Source: Solirubrobacter sp963798325 (lineage in GTDB: Bacteria > Actinomycetota > Thermoleophilia > Solirubrobacterales > Solirubrobacteraceae). From it: 64,000 nucleotides of DNA. The stretch is from NCBI GenBank assembly GCA_963798325.1, contig CAWCSS010000008.1, positions 620,001 through 684,000 of the forward strand, in the 5' to 3' direction. A program made the position numbers and the translations under genes. The notes below the pieces were generated by a model, which ran no database searches, was not told the DNA's origin, and saw only the letters and a list, made by a program, of their open reading frames with translations. Below, in pieces: positions 25,832-33,424 of the stretch (positions are counted from its first letter, which is position 1; each line of letters starts with the position of its first letter).

Positions 25832-27096
25832 CGGTCAATCCCTCCGAGGATCGGGTCGAGCATGGCCAGGGCGGCGATCAGGTCGGCGATGTAGAGGTCC
25901 TGCACCATCGGCTTGAAGGCCTGCAGGTTCACGAAGCTGGGGTCGCGCATATGCACTCGCGCCGGCTTGGAGGACCCGTCGGAGCGCACGAAGCAGCCGA
26001 GTTCGCCGCGCGGCGACTCGATCGGGTAGTACGCCTCGCCGGGCGGGACGCGGAAGCCCTCGGTCACGAGCTTGAAGTGGTGGATCAGCGCCTCCATCGA
26101 CGTCGCCAGCTCGTGCCGCGGCGGCAGCGCGTACTTGCGATCGGAGGTGATGTAGTCGCCCTCGGGGAGCCCGTCGAGCGCCTGGTCGATGATCCGGCAG
26201 GACTCGCGCATCTCGGCCATGCGGACGCGGTAACGGTCGTAGTTGTCGCCGACCGTGCCGACCGGGATCTTGAACTCGAAGTCCTCGTAGGAGGAGTACG
26301 GCGCGGCCTTGCGCAGGTCCCACGGGTTGCCGGCGGCGCGCAGCAGCGGGCCGGTGACGCCGTAGGACAGCAGCGTGTCGGCGTCGACGGCGGCGACGCC
26401 GCGCAGGCGCTCGAGCACGATCTGGTTCTGGTCGATCAGCTGCTCGAACTGGTCGATGCGCTTCGGGAACTGGGCGGTGAACGCCTTCGCCTTCTTGACC
26501 CAGCCGGCGGGGATGTCCTCGGCGACGCCGCCGACCTGGAAGTAGCGCGGGTGCATGCGCTGGCCCGAGGACATCTCGAACAGGTCGAGGATCAGGTCGC
26601 GGTCGCGCCAGCCGTACCAGAACACGCTCATCGCGCCGAGGTCGAGGCCGCCGGTGGCGAGCCACAGCAGGTGGCTGGCGATCCGGTTGAGCTCCATGTG
26701 GGCGACGCGCAGGTACTGGGCGCGCTTGGGCACCTCGAGGTCCAGCAGGGTCTCGACGGCGCCGCAGTAGGCCAGGGCGTTGAAGTAGTAGGAGAGGTAG
26801 TCCATCCGCTCGATCAGCGGGATGACCTTCCAGTACGCCTTGTCCTCGCAGTTCTTCTCGATGCCGGTGTGCACGTAGCCGATCACCGGCTTGATGTCGC
26901 GCACGACCTCGCCCTCGAGCGTGGTGATCAGCCGCAGCACGCCGTGGGTGGCGGGGTGGTGCGGGCCGAAGTTGAGCGTCAGCAGCTCGTCGTGCTCGGG
27001 GTGCTCGACGTGCGAGACGTCGTAGGACTGCTCCATCTCCCGGTAGCTCACGCCGGGGATGACCGAGGCCTGCGGCTTGTTGGTGACCTCGCTCAT
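25828..27096 (-). CDS. nuoD: NADH-quinone oxidoreductase subunit D (49-kDa)
   Basis: 422 residues. It has the typical LNFGPHHPATHGVLRLITTLEGE near 42-65, whose His lines the quinone pocket, YVHTGIEKNCEDK, and the C-terminal SPRGELGCFVRSDGSSKPARVHMRDPSF segment of the former Ni-hydrogenase fold. It forms the quinone site with NuoB. It is separate from NuoC, unlike the fused E. coli protein. Both ends overlap neighbours by 4 nt. Confidence 0.95.
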   Translation of the reverse strand: MSEVTNKPQASVIPGVSYREMEQSYDVSHVEHPEHDELLTLNFGPHHPATHGVLRLITTLEGEVVRDIKPVIGYVHTGIEKNCEDKAYWKVIPLIERMDYLSYYFNALAYCGAVETLLDLEVPKRAQYLRVAHMELNRIASHLLWLATGGLDLGAMSVFWYGWRDRDLILDLFEMSSGQRMHPRYFQVGGVAEDIPAGWVKKAKAFTAQFPKRIDQFEQLIDQNQIVLERLRGVAAVDADTLLSYGVTGPLLRAAGNPWDLRKAAPYSSYEDFEFKIPVGTVGDNYDRYRVRMAEMRESCRIIDQALDGLPEGDYITSDRKYALPPRHELATSMEALIHHFKLVTEGFRVPPGEAYYPIESPRGELGCFVRSDGSSKPARVHMRDPSFVNLQAFKPMVQDLYIADLIAALAMLDPILGGIDR

Positions 27097-27614
27097 TTGC
27101 GATCACCCCAGCCCGAACCGGGGACGCTCTGCTCGTTGTAGGTGAACAGGACGGGCTCGCCGCCCATCGGGAAGTCGCGGCGCTGGGGGAAGCCCTCGTA
27201 GTCCTCGGGCATCAGGATCCGGCGCAGGTCCGGATGGTCGGAGAAGATCACGCCGAACATGTCGTAGACCTCGCGCTCCTGGTGGTCCGCGGTCGGCCAC
27301 GCCTGGGTCACGCTCGGCACGGTGGGCGCGTCCAGCGGGACTCGCACCTTGACCGTGATCCGGTCGACCTCGTACATGTCCAGCAGCTCGTAGTGGACGC
27401 CCAGCCGCGGCTCCTCCGGGAAGTAGTCGACGCCGTGGAGGGAGGCCATGAAGTTGAAGCCCTTGGTGCGCAGCCACTCGAGCGTCTCGCGGATCGACTC
27501 CGCGGTGACGGTGAGTTGCGCCTTCTCGCGGTAGTAGAGCGTGTCCAGCACCGAGTCCGGGCGGGCCTCACGCAGCTCCTGGGCGATCAGCTCCAGGCCG
27601 GTGGCGTCAGGCAC
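27093..27614 (-). CDS. nuoC: NADH-quinone oxidoreductase subunit C (30-kDa)
   Basis: 173 residues from GTG 27614. It has the family signature EREVYDMFGVIFSDHPDLRRILMPEDYEGFPQRRDFP in the C-terminal half. It is a structural subunit packed against NuoD. The gene is separate, as is usual in actinobacteria. It overlaps nuoB by 8 nt and nuoD by 4 nt. Confidence 0.95.
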   Translation of the reverse strand: MPDATGLELIAQELREARPDSVLDTLYYREKAQLTVTAESIRETLEWLRTKGFNFMASLHGVDYFPEEPRLGVHYELLDMYEVDRITVKVRVPLDAPTVPSVTQAWPTADHQEREVYDMFGVIFSDHPDLRRILMPEDYEGFPQRRDFPMGGEPVLFTYNEQSVPGSGWGDRK

Positions 27615-28290
27615 TGTTGCTCGTCCTGCCGGTCGGGGCCGTGACGTTGAGGGCGGCGGCCGCCTCCTCCAGCTCCGCGGGGTCGAACTCCTCCGTGCCG
27701 CCTCCGCCGTAGCGGGTGCGCCAGCCCTGGTCGGGCTTGGCCATGACCATCGAGCGCAGCTTGAGGATCCCGTAGACCAGCGCCTCGGGTCGCGGCGGGC
27801 AGCCCGGGATGTGCACGTCCACCGGCATGAACTTGTCGGCCGGCACGATCGCGTAGTTGTTGAAGACGCCGGTGCTGGAGGAGCAGGCGCCCATCGCGAT
27901 CGCCCACTTGGGCTCGAGCATCTGGTCGTACACGCGGCGGACGACCGGCGCCATCTTGATGCTCACGCGGCCGGAGATGATCATCAGGTCGGCCTGGCGA
28001 GGGCTCGCGCGGAAGGCCTCGAAGCCGAAGCGGGCGATGTCCATGCGGGCGTTGACCGCGGCCATCATCTCGATCGCGCAGCAGGCGAGGCCGAACGTCG
28101 CGGGCATGAACGCGTTGCCGCGCGCCCAGTTGGCGGCCTTGTCGAGCGTCGTCGTGAGCAGGCGCTCCTCGACGTAGGCCTCGAGGTCCGCACCTTCGAG
28201 CTCGTTGTTGAGCATGCGACGAGCGGAGAGCTGGCGTGAGCGGAACTCGCCCTTGTCGCCGCTGCCAAGCGGCTGCCGGATTATTTCCAT
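27607..28290 (-). CDS. nuoB: NADH-quinone oxidoreductase subunit B
   Basis: 227 residues. Cluster N2 ligands are in TFGLACCAIEMMAA (two adjacent Cys), MGACSSSTGVFNN and PGCPPRPEAL. The N-terminus is about 40 residues longer than in E. coli and includes a charged helix (LNNELEGADLEAYVEE). It passes electrons from the last cluster to quinone. It overlaps nuoA by 10 nt. Confidence 0.95.
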   Translation of the reverse strand: MEIIRQPLGSGDKGEFRSRQLSARRMLNNELEGADLEAYVEERLLTTTLDKAANWARGNAFMPATFGLACCAIEMMAAVNARMDIARFGFEAFRASPRQADLMIISGRVSIKMAPVVRRVYDQMLEPKWAIAMGACSSSTGVFNNYAIVPADKFMPVDVHIPGCPPRPEALVYGILKLRSMVMAKPDQGWRTRYGGGGTEEFDPAELEEAAAALNVTAPTGRTSNSA

Positions 28291-28661
28291 TCCAAGGCCC
28301 CTCTGCGCCAGACGTAGACGAAGGCCACGAACAGCAGCACTATGAAGACGGAGATCTCCGCCAGAGCGAACGACCCGAACGCCTTCAGCTGCACCGCGAC
28401 CGGGAACAGGAAGATCGTCTCGATGTCGAACAGGATGAAGAGCATCGCCACGAGGTAGAAGGAGATGCCGAAGCGCATCGACTTCTTGACCTCGGACGGG
28501 AGACCACTCTCGTAGGGCTCAGCAGTGGCCTTGCGTTGATGCTTCGGCTTCGGGCCAAGCACGCTGTTGAGCACGGCAAAAGTCGCGCCCAGGCCGATGC
28601 CAAGGACCACGAAGACGATCGCCGGCAGGTACGCGCGGATCACGTCCCGGATTTGTAGCAC
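28281..28661 (-). CDS. nuoA: NADH-quinone oxidoreductase subunit A
   Basis: 126 residues and three membrane helices, first gene of nuoA-N. Family segments are PYESGLPSE in the loop with the conserved Cys replaced by Ser, FYLVAMLFILFDIETIFLFPVAV and VFIVLLFVAFVYVWRRGALEW. The start is taken as GTG 28661; no good ribosome-binding site is visible. Only 35 nt separate it from the upstream membrane-protein gene, so transcription may begin in that short AT-richer gap or further upstream. Confidence 0.93.
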   Translation of the reverse strand: MLQIRDVIRAYLPAIVFVVLGIGLGATFAVLNSVLGPKPKHQRKATAEPYESGLPSEVKKSMRFGISFYLVAMLFILFDIETIFLFPVAVQLKAFGSFALAEISVFIVLLFVAFVYVWRRGALEWK

Positions 28662-28696
28662 CTTGTGCGCGACTGTTACTTAGTGGCAAAGCGCAC

Positions 28697-29137
28697 CTAA
28701 AGAAGCTCCGCTGCTCTCAGGCACAAAGTGGTCACCACAAAGGCGGACGTGGCCATGACCGCGAGTTCGCGCTGGAGGATCGCGTCGACCAGTTCCTGCT
28801 GTTCGTGTTTCGGGAGCTTGCGGACGTCGTCGCCGCCCTCCAAGCCGCGTCGGTCCAGAAAGGTGGGTGTCGTGACGAGGCGGAGCTGTTCCGCCAGGAA
28901 GCTGACGACGATCGGGGTCAGGCCGTAGATCAGGTGCAGCCGGGGCAGGTCATGGCCGGTGAGCGACAGCGTGGCGCCGATCACGGCCTCGAGCATGACC
29001 AGCACCTGGCCGGTGCGCAGCGTCCACCAGAACGCCTTCGGGTTCTTGTGCGCCAACCACGAGCCGGCGCCGATCAGCGCCGCGAGCGCGTTGATCGCGA
29101 TCGTCAGGTAGGCGATCTGGGTGTGTGCGCCGCTCAC
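28697..29137 (-). CDS. Unrecognised four-helix membrane protein
   Basis: 146 residues from GTG 29137, whose GTGA overlaps the stop of the flavin reductase gene. Hydrophobic segments are at about 9-30, 37-60, 68-90 and 120-142, with a basic loop (RRGLEGGDDVRKLPKHEQQ) between the third and fourth. The longer open frame is an artefact of the reductase gene in another register. I recognise no family. Its place directly before nuoA and after a flavin reductase and cupredoxin suggests a link to respiration, which is inference. Confidence 0.7.
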   Translation of the reverse strand: MSGAHTQIAYLTIAINALAALIGAGSWLAHKNPKAFWWTLRTGQVLVMLEAVIGATLSLTGHDLPRLHLIYGLTPIVVSFLAEQLRLVTTPTFLDRRGLEGGDDVRKLPKHEQQELVDAILQRELAVMATSAFVVTTLCLRAAELL

Positions 29138-29604
29138 CGGTATTCGCCGCGATACCAGATCAGCGGCGGCGCCTCGGTCGCCCGTTCGGCGGCGGTCACG
29201 GCGCCGATCCCGATCGTGTGGTCGCCTCCCGGGACAAGTTGCTCGAGCGTGCACCCGACCCATGCGAGTGTTCCCTCGATGACGGGAATGCCGTCGTGCA
29301 CGGCATGGTGCACGCCGGCGAACTTCTCGGCCTCCGGTGCCTTGGAGGCGAACAGGCGGGCGAGGTCCTCCTGGCCTTTGGCGAGGACGTTGACACCGAA
29401 GCGCCTGGTCTCGCGGACGACCTTCAGCGTGCGGGCGCCGTTGTCGAAGCAGACGAGCGCGAGCAGCGGATCGAGGCTCAGCGAGCACACGGCGTTGGCC
29501 GTCATGCCCACCGGCCCCTCCGGGCCGCTCGCGGTCACGACGGTGACGCCGGTGGCGAAGTGGCCCATCACGTCACGGAAACGGGCGGGCTCGACGGCCT
29601 TCAT
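29134..29604 (-). CDS. Flavin reductase-like protein (HpaC/DIM6 family)
   Basis: 156 residues from ATG 29604. It has the split-barrel flavin-binding plan: FRDVMGHFATGVTVVTASGPEGPVGMTANAVCSLSLDPLLALVCFDNGAR at the start, then FGVNVLAKGQEDLARLFAS and ITGIGAVTAAE-like strands. Members reduce FMN or FAD with NAD(P)H for a partner monooxygenase, or act directly as oxidoreductases. No monooxygenase is adjacent. The gene is coupled to its neighbours by 4-nt overlaps on both sides. Confidence 0.85.
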   Translation of the reverse strand: MKAVEPARFRDVMGHFATGVTVVTASGPEGPVGMTANAVCSLSLDPLLALVCFDNGARTLKVVRETRRFGVNVLAKGQEDLARLFASKAPEAEKFAGVHHAVHDGIPVIEGTLAWVGCTLEQLVPGGDHTIGIGAVTAAERATEAPPLIWYRGEYR

Positions 29605-29960
29605 CGGACGTGCAGCTTCCCGGTCATCCCGAGCTCTTCGTGGTTGGCCAGCACGCAGAACATCGTGTAGGTGCCCGGCGCCAACTTCGTCGAGCGCGTC
29701 TTGGATTCGCCGGGGCGGATCGTGGTCAGCGCGAACACCACACGGGTCTTGCCCCGGATCCGGAACGTGTGGCCCAGCCGGCCTTCGTTTTTCACCGTCA
29801 ACGTGAGCTTCCCGCTCTTCACGCTCAGATCCTGTGGGCGGATGATGTAGTCGTCGAGCGTGATCCGCGCATGGCGGTCGGTCGCCTTCACGGGCGCGCC
29901 GGCGCTCCCGCAGCCGGCGAGGGCGAGCAGGGCGAGAAGGGTGACGGGTCGAACGGGCAT
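29601..29960 (-). CDS. Lipoprotein cupredoxin
   Basis: 119 residues. A lipobox signal (LLALLALAGC) is followed by a single cupredoxin domain. Type-1 copper ligands are visible: His in LGHTFRI, and Cys, His and Met in FCVLANHEELGM. Such proteins shuttle electrons at the outer face of the membrane. It is divergent from the cytochrome c gene across 11 nt, which suggests a joint periplasmic electron-transfer role. GGGGAG lies just before the start ATG 29960. Confidence 0.85.
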   Translation of the reverse strand: MPVRPVTLLALLALAGCGSAGAPVKATDRHARITLDDYIIRPQDLSVKSGKLTLTVKNEGRLGHTFRIRGKTRVVFALTTIRPGESKTRSTKLAPGTYTMFCVLANHEELGMTGKLHVR

Positions 29961-29971
29961 CTGTCTCCCCT

Positions 29972-30394
29972 ATGCTGTCGCACCCGATGACGAGGCCTCG
30001 CCGCGCGCTGCTGATCGCCACGCTCCTCGCCGCGACCGCCGGCGGCGTCGCCGCCTGCGGTGAAGAGGGAGTCGACGTCCCGCCCGAGCAGCGCGACGCC
30101 GCCGCACTGTTCACCGAGCGCTGCTCCGGGTGCCACACGCTCACCGTGGCCGGCACCCAGGGCTCGACGACCAACGTCCGTACCCGTGAGTACAAGGACG
30201 GGCCGAACTTCGACCAGCGGCATGAGAGCGTGAACTGCGTGCTCTACGCGATCCGCAACGGCGGGTTCTCCTCGGGTCCGATGCCGCAGAACATCGTCAC
30301 CGGCGCCGAGGCCGAGGCGCTCGCCAAGTTCGTGTCCGAGAACTCCAAGCCGGACACCACGGGCGGCAGCGCGCAGGACTGCCCGGAACCGTAG
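29972..30394 (+). CDS. Lipoprotein cytochrome c, class I
   Basis: 140 residues from ATG 29972; ATG 29987 in the same frame is as good and gives a cleaner lipoprotein signal (TRPRRALLIATLLAATAGGVAAC). One haem site CSGCH follows, and SGPMPQN probably supplies the Met ligand. The short length fits a mono-haem cytochrome of the kind that feeds cytochrome oxidase. TATGCT at 29971-29976 could be a -10 box, which would favour the ATG at 29987. The stop abuts the serS start. Confidence 0.85.
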   Translation: MLSHPMTRPRRALLIATLLAATAGGVAACGEEGVDVPPEQRDAAALFTERCSGCHTLTVAGTQGSTTNVRTREYKDGPNFDQRHESVNCVLYAIRNGGFSSGPMPQNIVTGAEAEALAKFVSENSKPDTTGGSAQDCPEP

Positions 30395-31627
30395 ATGCTC
30401 GATCTCCGCAGCATCTCCCGTGACCCGGAGCCGGTGCGGGCGGCGCTCGCACGGCGTCGGGACGGGTCCGACGAGCGCCTGATGGCGGCGCTGGCGCTGC
30501 GTTCGCAACTCAACGCCCTAAAGCCCGAGCTGGAGACCGCTCAGGCCGAGAGCAATGCCGGCGCCAAGCGGATCGGCGAGGCCAAGCGCACCGGCGCCGA
30601 CGCCTCCGAGGCGATCGCGGCGATGCAGGCCGTGAGCGCCCGCGTGAAGGAGCTCGCGCCCGAGGTCGCGCGGCTCGACACCGAGTTGACCGTGCTGCAG
30701 GCGACGTTGCCCAACCCGCCGGATCCTTCCGCCGCGGACGCCGACGACACGCTCCGCGAGGTCGGCGCGAGGCGCGAGGGCGGGCGCGATCACCTCGAGC
30801 TCGCGGGCGCCATGATCGACATGGAGGCCGGGTCGAAGGTCTCCGGGCCGCGGTTCGCGTTCTTGAAGGGCGATCTGGTGTTCCTGGAGTTGGCGCTCGT
30901 GCGCTGGGTGATGGAGCTGCTGCGCCCGCACGGGTTCGAACCGGTCATCCCGCCCGTACTGGTCAAGGAGGAGGCGCTCTTCGGCACCGGCTTCTTGCCC
31001 GACACCGAGCAGCAGATCTACCGCCTGGCCGACGATCCGCTGTTCCTGACCGGGACCTCCGAGGTGCCGCTGGCGTCGCTGCACGCGGGCGAGATCATGG
31101 ACGTCGTGCCGCGCCGCTACGCCGGGTTCTCACCCTGCTTCCGGCGCGAGGCGGGCGCCGCGGGCAAGGACACGCGGGGCATCTTCCGTGTGCACCAGTT
31201 CAACAAGGTCGAGATGTTCGCGTTCGTCGAGCCGTCGGAGTCGGCGGCCGAGCACGAGCGGCTGCTGGCGATCGAGGAGGAGATCCTCCAAGGGCTCGGG
31301 ATCCCGTACCGCGTGGTCAACATCGCGGTCGACGACCTGGGTTCCAGCGCCGTCAAGAAGTACGACCTCGAAGCGTGGCTGCCGTCCCAGCAGCAGTACC
31401 GCGAGGTCACCTCGACCTCGAACACGACCGACTTCCAGGCCCGGCGGCTGAACATCCGCTACCGGCCCTCCGGCGGCAAGCCGGAGCACGTCCACACCCT
31501 CAACGGCACCGCGATCGCGGTCTCGCGCACGCTGATCGCGCTGATGGAGACCCATCAGACCGACGACGGCGGCGTCGAGATCCCCGCCGTCCTTCAGCAG
31601 TGGGGAGCTCCTGCCCGCCTGGGTTGA
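30395..31627 (+). CDS. serS: Seryl-tRNA synthetase
   Basis: 410 residues. The N-terminal coiled-coil arm (about 30-100) grips the long variable arm of tRNA-Ser. The class II catalytic core has motif 2 (FRREAGAAGKDTRGIFRVHQFNKVE) and motif 3 (NGTAIAVSRTLIALMETHQ). ATG 30395 follows the cytochrome stop with no gap. The 3' end overlaps the likely start of the phosphatase gene. Two tRNA-Ser genes lie 11-14 kb away in this window. Confidence 0.95.
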   Translation: MLDLRSISRDPEPVRAALARRRDGSDERLMAALALRSQLNALKPELETAQAESNAGAKRIGEAKRTGADASEAIAAMQAVSARVKELAPEVARLDTELTVLQATLPNPPDPSAADADDTLREVGARREGGRDHLELAGAMIDMEAGSKVSGPRFAFLKGDLVFLELALVRWVMELLRPHGFEPVIPPVLVKEEALFGTGFLPDTEQQIYRLADDPLFLTGTSEVPLASLHAGEIMDVVPRRYAGFSPCFRREAGAAGKDTRGIFRVHQFNKVEMFAFVEPSESAAEHERLLAIEEEILQGLGIPYRVVNIAVDDLGSSAVKKYDLEAWLPSQQQYREVTSTSNTTDFQARRLNIRYRPSGGKPEHVHTLNGTAIAVSRTLIALMETHQTDDGGVEIPAVLQQWGAPARLG

Positions 31628-32321
31628 GCTCGAAGGCGCGGCGAACGTCCGCGACGTGGGCGGGGTCCCCGGGGTTCGCTCGGGTGTGCTCCTGCGCTCG
31701 GACAACCTGCAGGGGCTGACCCCTGGGGATGTCTCGTTGTTGGAGTCTCTGAGCGTGTCGGTCGTCGTCGATCTGCGCAGCGCGATGGAGGTCTCGCTGG
31801 AAGGGCCGGGGCCGCTGGCCGGCCGCATCGAGATCCGCCATCGAGACCTCTACCCGGCGTCCGGCGCGCGCTCGGACGTCGTGATCAACACGGCCGAGGG
31901 CGACGATCCCGCCGTCCCCTACTACCTCGCGTATCTGGAGCAGCGGCCGGACTCGATCATGGGCGCGTTGGACGACATCGCGGGCACGCCCGGCGCGGCG
32001 ATCGTCCACTGCGCGGCGGGCAAGGACCGCACGGGCGTGATCGTCGCGCTCGCGCTGTCGGTCGCCGGTGCGGCGCGCGCGGACATCATCGACGACTACC
32101 TCGCGACCGGCGAGCGGATCGGGGCGATCATGGGCCGCCTGCGCGCCTCCGAGACATATCGCGCGGAGCTCGAGCCCTTCACCGACGAGTCCCGCAGGCC
32201 GCGCGTGACCACGATGACCCGCGTGCTCGAGATCCTCGACGAGCGGTACGGCGGGCCGGTCGGCTGGCTGAAGTCGCAGGGCTTCGATCCTTCGCCGCTG
32301 CGCCGCCGCTTGGCGCAGTGA
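31611..32321 (+). CDS. Tyrosine/serine protein phosphatase (Y_phosphatase3), probable CTG start
   Basis: 236 residues if read from CTG 31611. The P-loop is HCAAGKDRTG at about 133-142 with catalytic Cys and Arg. DLR in VVDLRSAMEV and the C-terminal LDERYGGPVGWL segment are as in lipid or tyrosine phosphatases of this family. The earliest ordinary start in frame, GTG 31656, would cut off the conserved LEGAANVRDVGG that opens the domain, while no ATG, GTG or TTG lies further upstream. CTG 31611 sits 3 nt after GGGGAG, inside the end of serS. The domain call is firm; the CTG start is inference. Confidence 0.8.
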   Translation: MPAWVELEGAANVRDVGGVPGVRSGVLLRSDNLQGLTPGDVSLLESLSVSVVVDLRSAMEVSLEGPGPLAGRIEIRHRDLYPASGARSDVVINTAEGDDPAVPYYLAYLEQRPDSIMGALDDIAGTPGAAIVHCAAGKDRTGVIVALALSVAGAARADIIDDYLATGERIGAIMGRLRASETYRAELEPFTDESRRPRVTTMTRVLEILDERYGGPVGWLKSQGFDPSPLRRRLAQ

Positions 32322-32528
32322 CGTTCGGCGGCGACGATAACGGCGAGCAGAGCGCGGCGGTCGCGTCAAGCGCGGGCCGGCCGCGCTTGCGCTCGGTGCG
32401 TGTGGCCGCGCTTGACCCGCCAGGCCGCGCCCTGCTTACGGGGCGACGATGACCGGCTGGCGCCGGTGTGTCCGCCACGGGCGGGCCACGCCTGATCGGT
32501 TCGGCGGACGAAACGGCCTCAGCACGGG

Positions 32529-32575
32529 GGGTGCCGTCGGAAAGCGTCCTGACAGGAAACTTTGCGACGGCACCC
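32529..32575. terminator. Long hairpin between convergent genes
   Basis: GGGTGCCGTCG (32529-32539) pairs with CGACGGCACCC (32565-32575). Inside are further short complementary pieces (AAAG/CTTT and TCCTG/CAGGA), so the whole 47 nt can fold as one interrupted stem. It is symmetric and lies between the phosphatase (plus) and cyclase (minus) stops, as a bidirectional terminator would. The rest of 32322-32665 shows no gene. Confidence 0.5.
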
Positions 32576-32665
32576 TCACCCACGCGCCAACTCGAACAGT
32601 CCGGATGTGATCGAAACCTCGCGTTCTGCGGTCGTTCGTGTCAGGTGCGCGTCCCGCGCAGGCCA

Positions 32666-33424
32666 CTAACCGTCGACCAGCGCGAACACCCGCGAAGGCG
32701 ACCCCGTTCCGCCGACCAGCTTCAAGGGCGCGACGACCGCCACCGCGCCCTGCGGGGGCAACTCGGCGAGGTTCGCCAGCTGGGTCAACCCGTACTTGCC
32801 GGCGCCGAGCAGGAAGTGGTGGACCGGGAACGGCGGGTCGAAGGAGTGGGCCGCTCCGGCGTCCGTTCCGACGGTCTCGACGCCCACGCCGATGATCGGC
32901 GAGGTCTCGGCCAGCCAGCGGGCGGCTTCGACGTCCGGGCCCGGGGTCTCGGCGCCGTTGAGGAACGCGGTCTGGTCGTGGGCGCGGGCGTCCCAGCCGG
33001 TGCGCAGGAAGACCCAGCCGCCGGGTGGCAGCGGGCCGTGCTCGTTCTCCCAGGCCTGGATGTCGGCCAGGGTGAGCAGGTAGTTCGGGTCGGCTGCGGA
33101 CTCGGCGGACTTGTCGATGACGGCGACCGGGGCGACGAGCTTGGACGGGGCGGCGGCGGCGACGTCCTCGCCGTCGCGGCCGGTGATCCAGTGGATCGGG
33201 GCGTCGAAGTGGGTGCCGACGTGCTCGCCGACGGTCAGGGTCTTCCAGGCCCAGGCGGGGCCGAGGTCGTCGTATTCGCTGATCGTCTCCCGGGACAGGC
33301 CCGGGGTGTTGGCGAACGGCGGCGGGAGCTGCAGGACCGGCGTGCTCTCGCTCAGCGGCTGGGTGAGATCGACGACGCGCACGGAACCGTCGGCGAGCCC
33401 GGCGGCGAGTTGTTCAATGGCCAC
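32666..33424 (-). CDS. Cyclase/kynurenine-formamidase-like metal hydrolase
   Basis: 252 residues from GTG 33424. It has the family motif HVGTHFDAPIHW (HxGTHxDxPxH) near residue 64, DLTQPLSESTPV at the N-terminus and GWVFLRTGWDAR. Members hydrolyse amide or lactone-like bonds with a bound metal. The start overlaps the end of the ThDP enzyme gene by 11 nt, so the two are co-translated and probably act in one pathway. The substrate is unknown. Confidence 0.85.
   Translation of the reverse strand: MAIEQLAAGLADGSVRVVDLTQPLSESTPVLQLPPPFANTPGLSRETISEYDDLGPAWAWKTLTVGEHVGTHFDAPIHWITGRDGEDVAAAAPSKLVAPVAVIDKSAESAADPNYLLTLADIQAWENEHGPLPPGGWVFLRTGWDARAHDQTAFLNGAETPGPDVEAARWLAETSPIIGVGVETVGTDAGAAHSFDPPFPVHHFLLGAGKYGLTQLANLAELPPQGAVAVVAPLKLVGGTGSPSRVFALVDG

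Noticed and set aside
28662..28696. nuo operon promoter
   Set aside because: TTTAGG and TAACAG are spaced 17 nt apart, but the gap to the upstream gene is 35 nt and the match is weak, so read-through from upstream is as likely.
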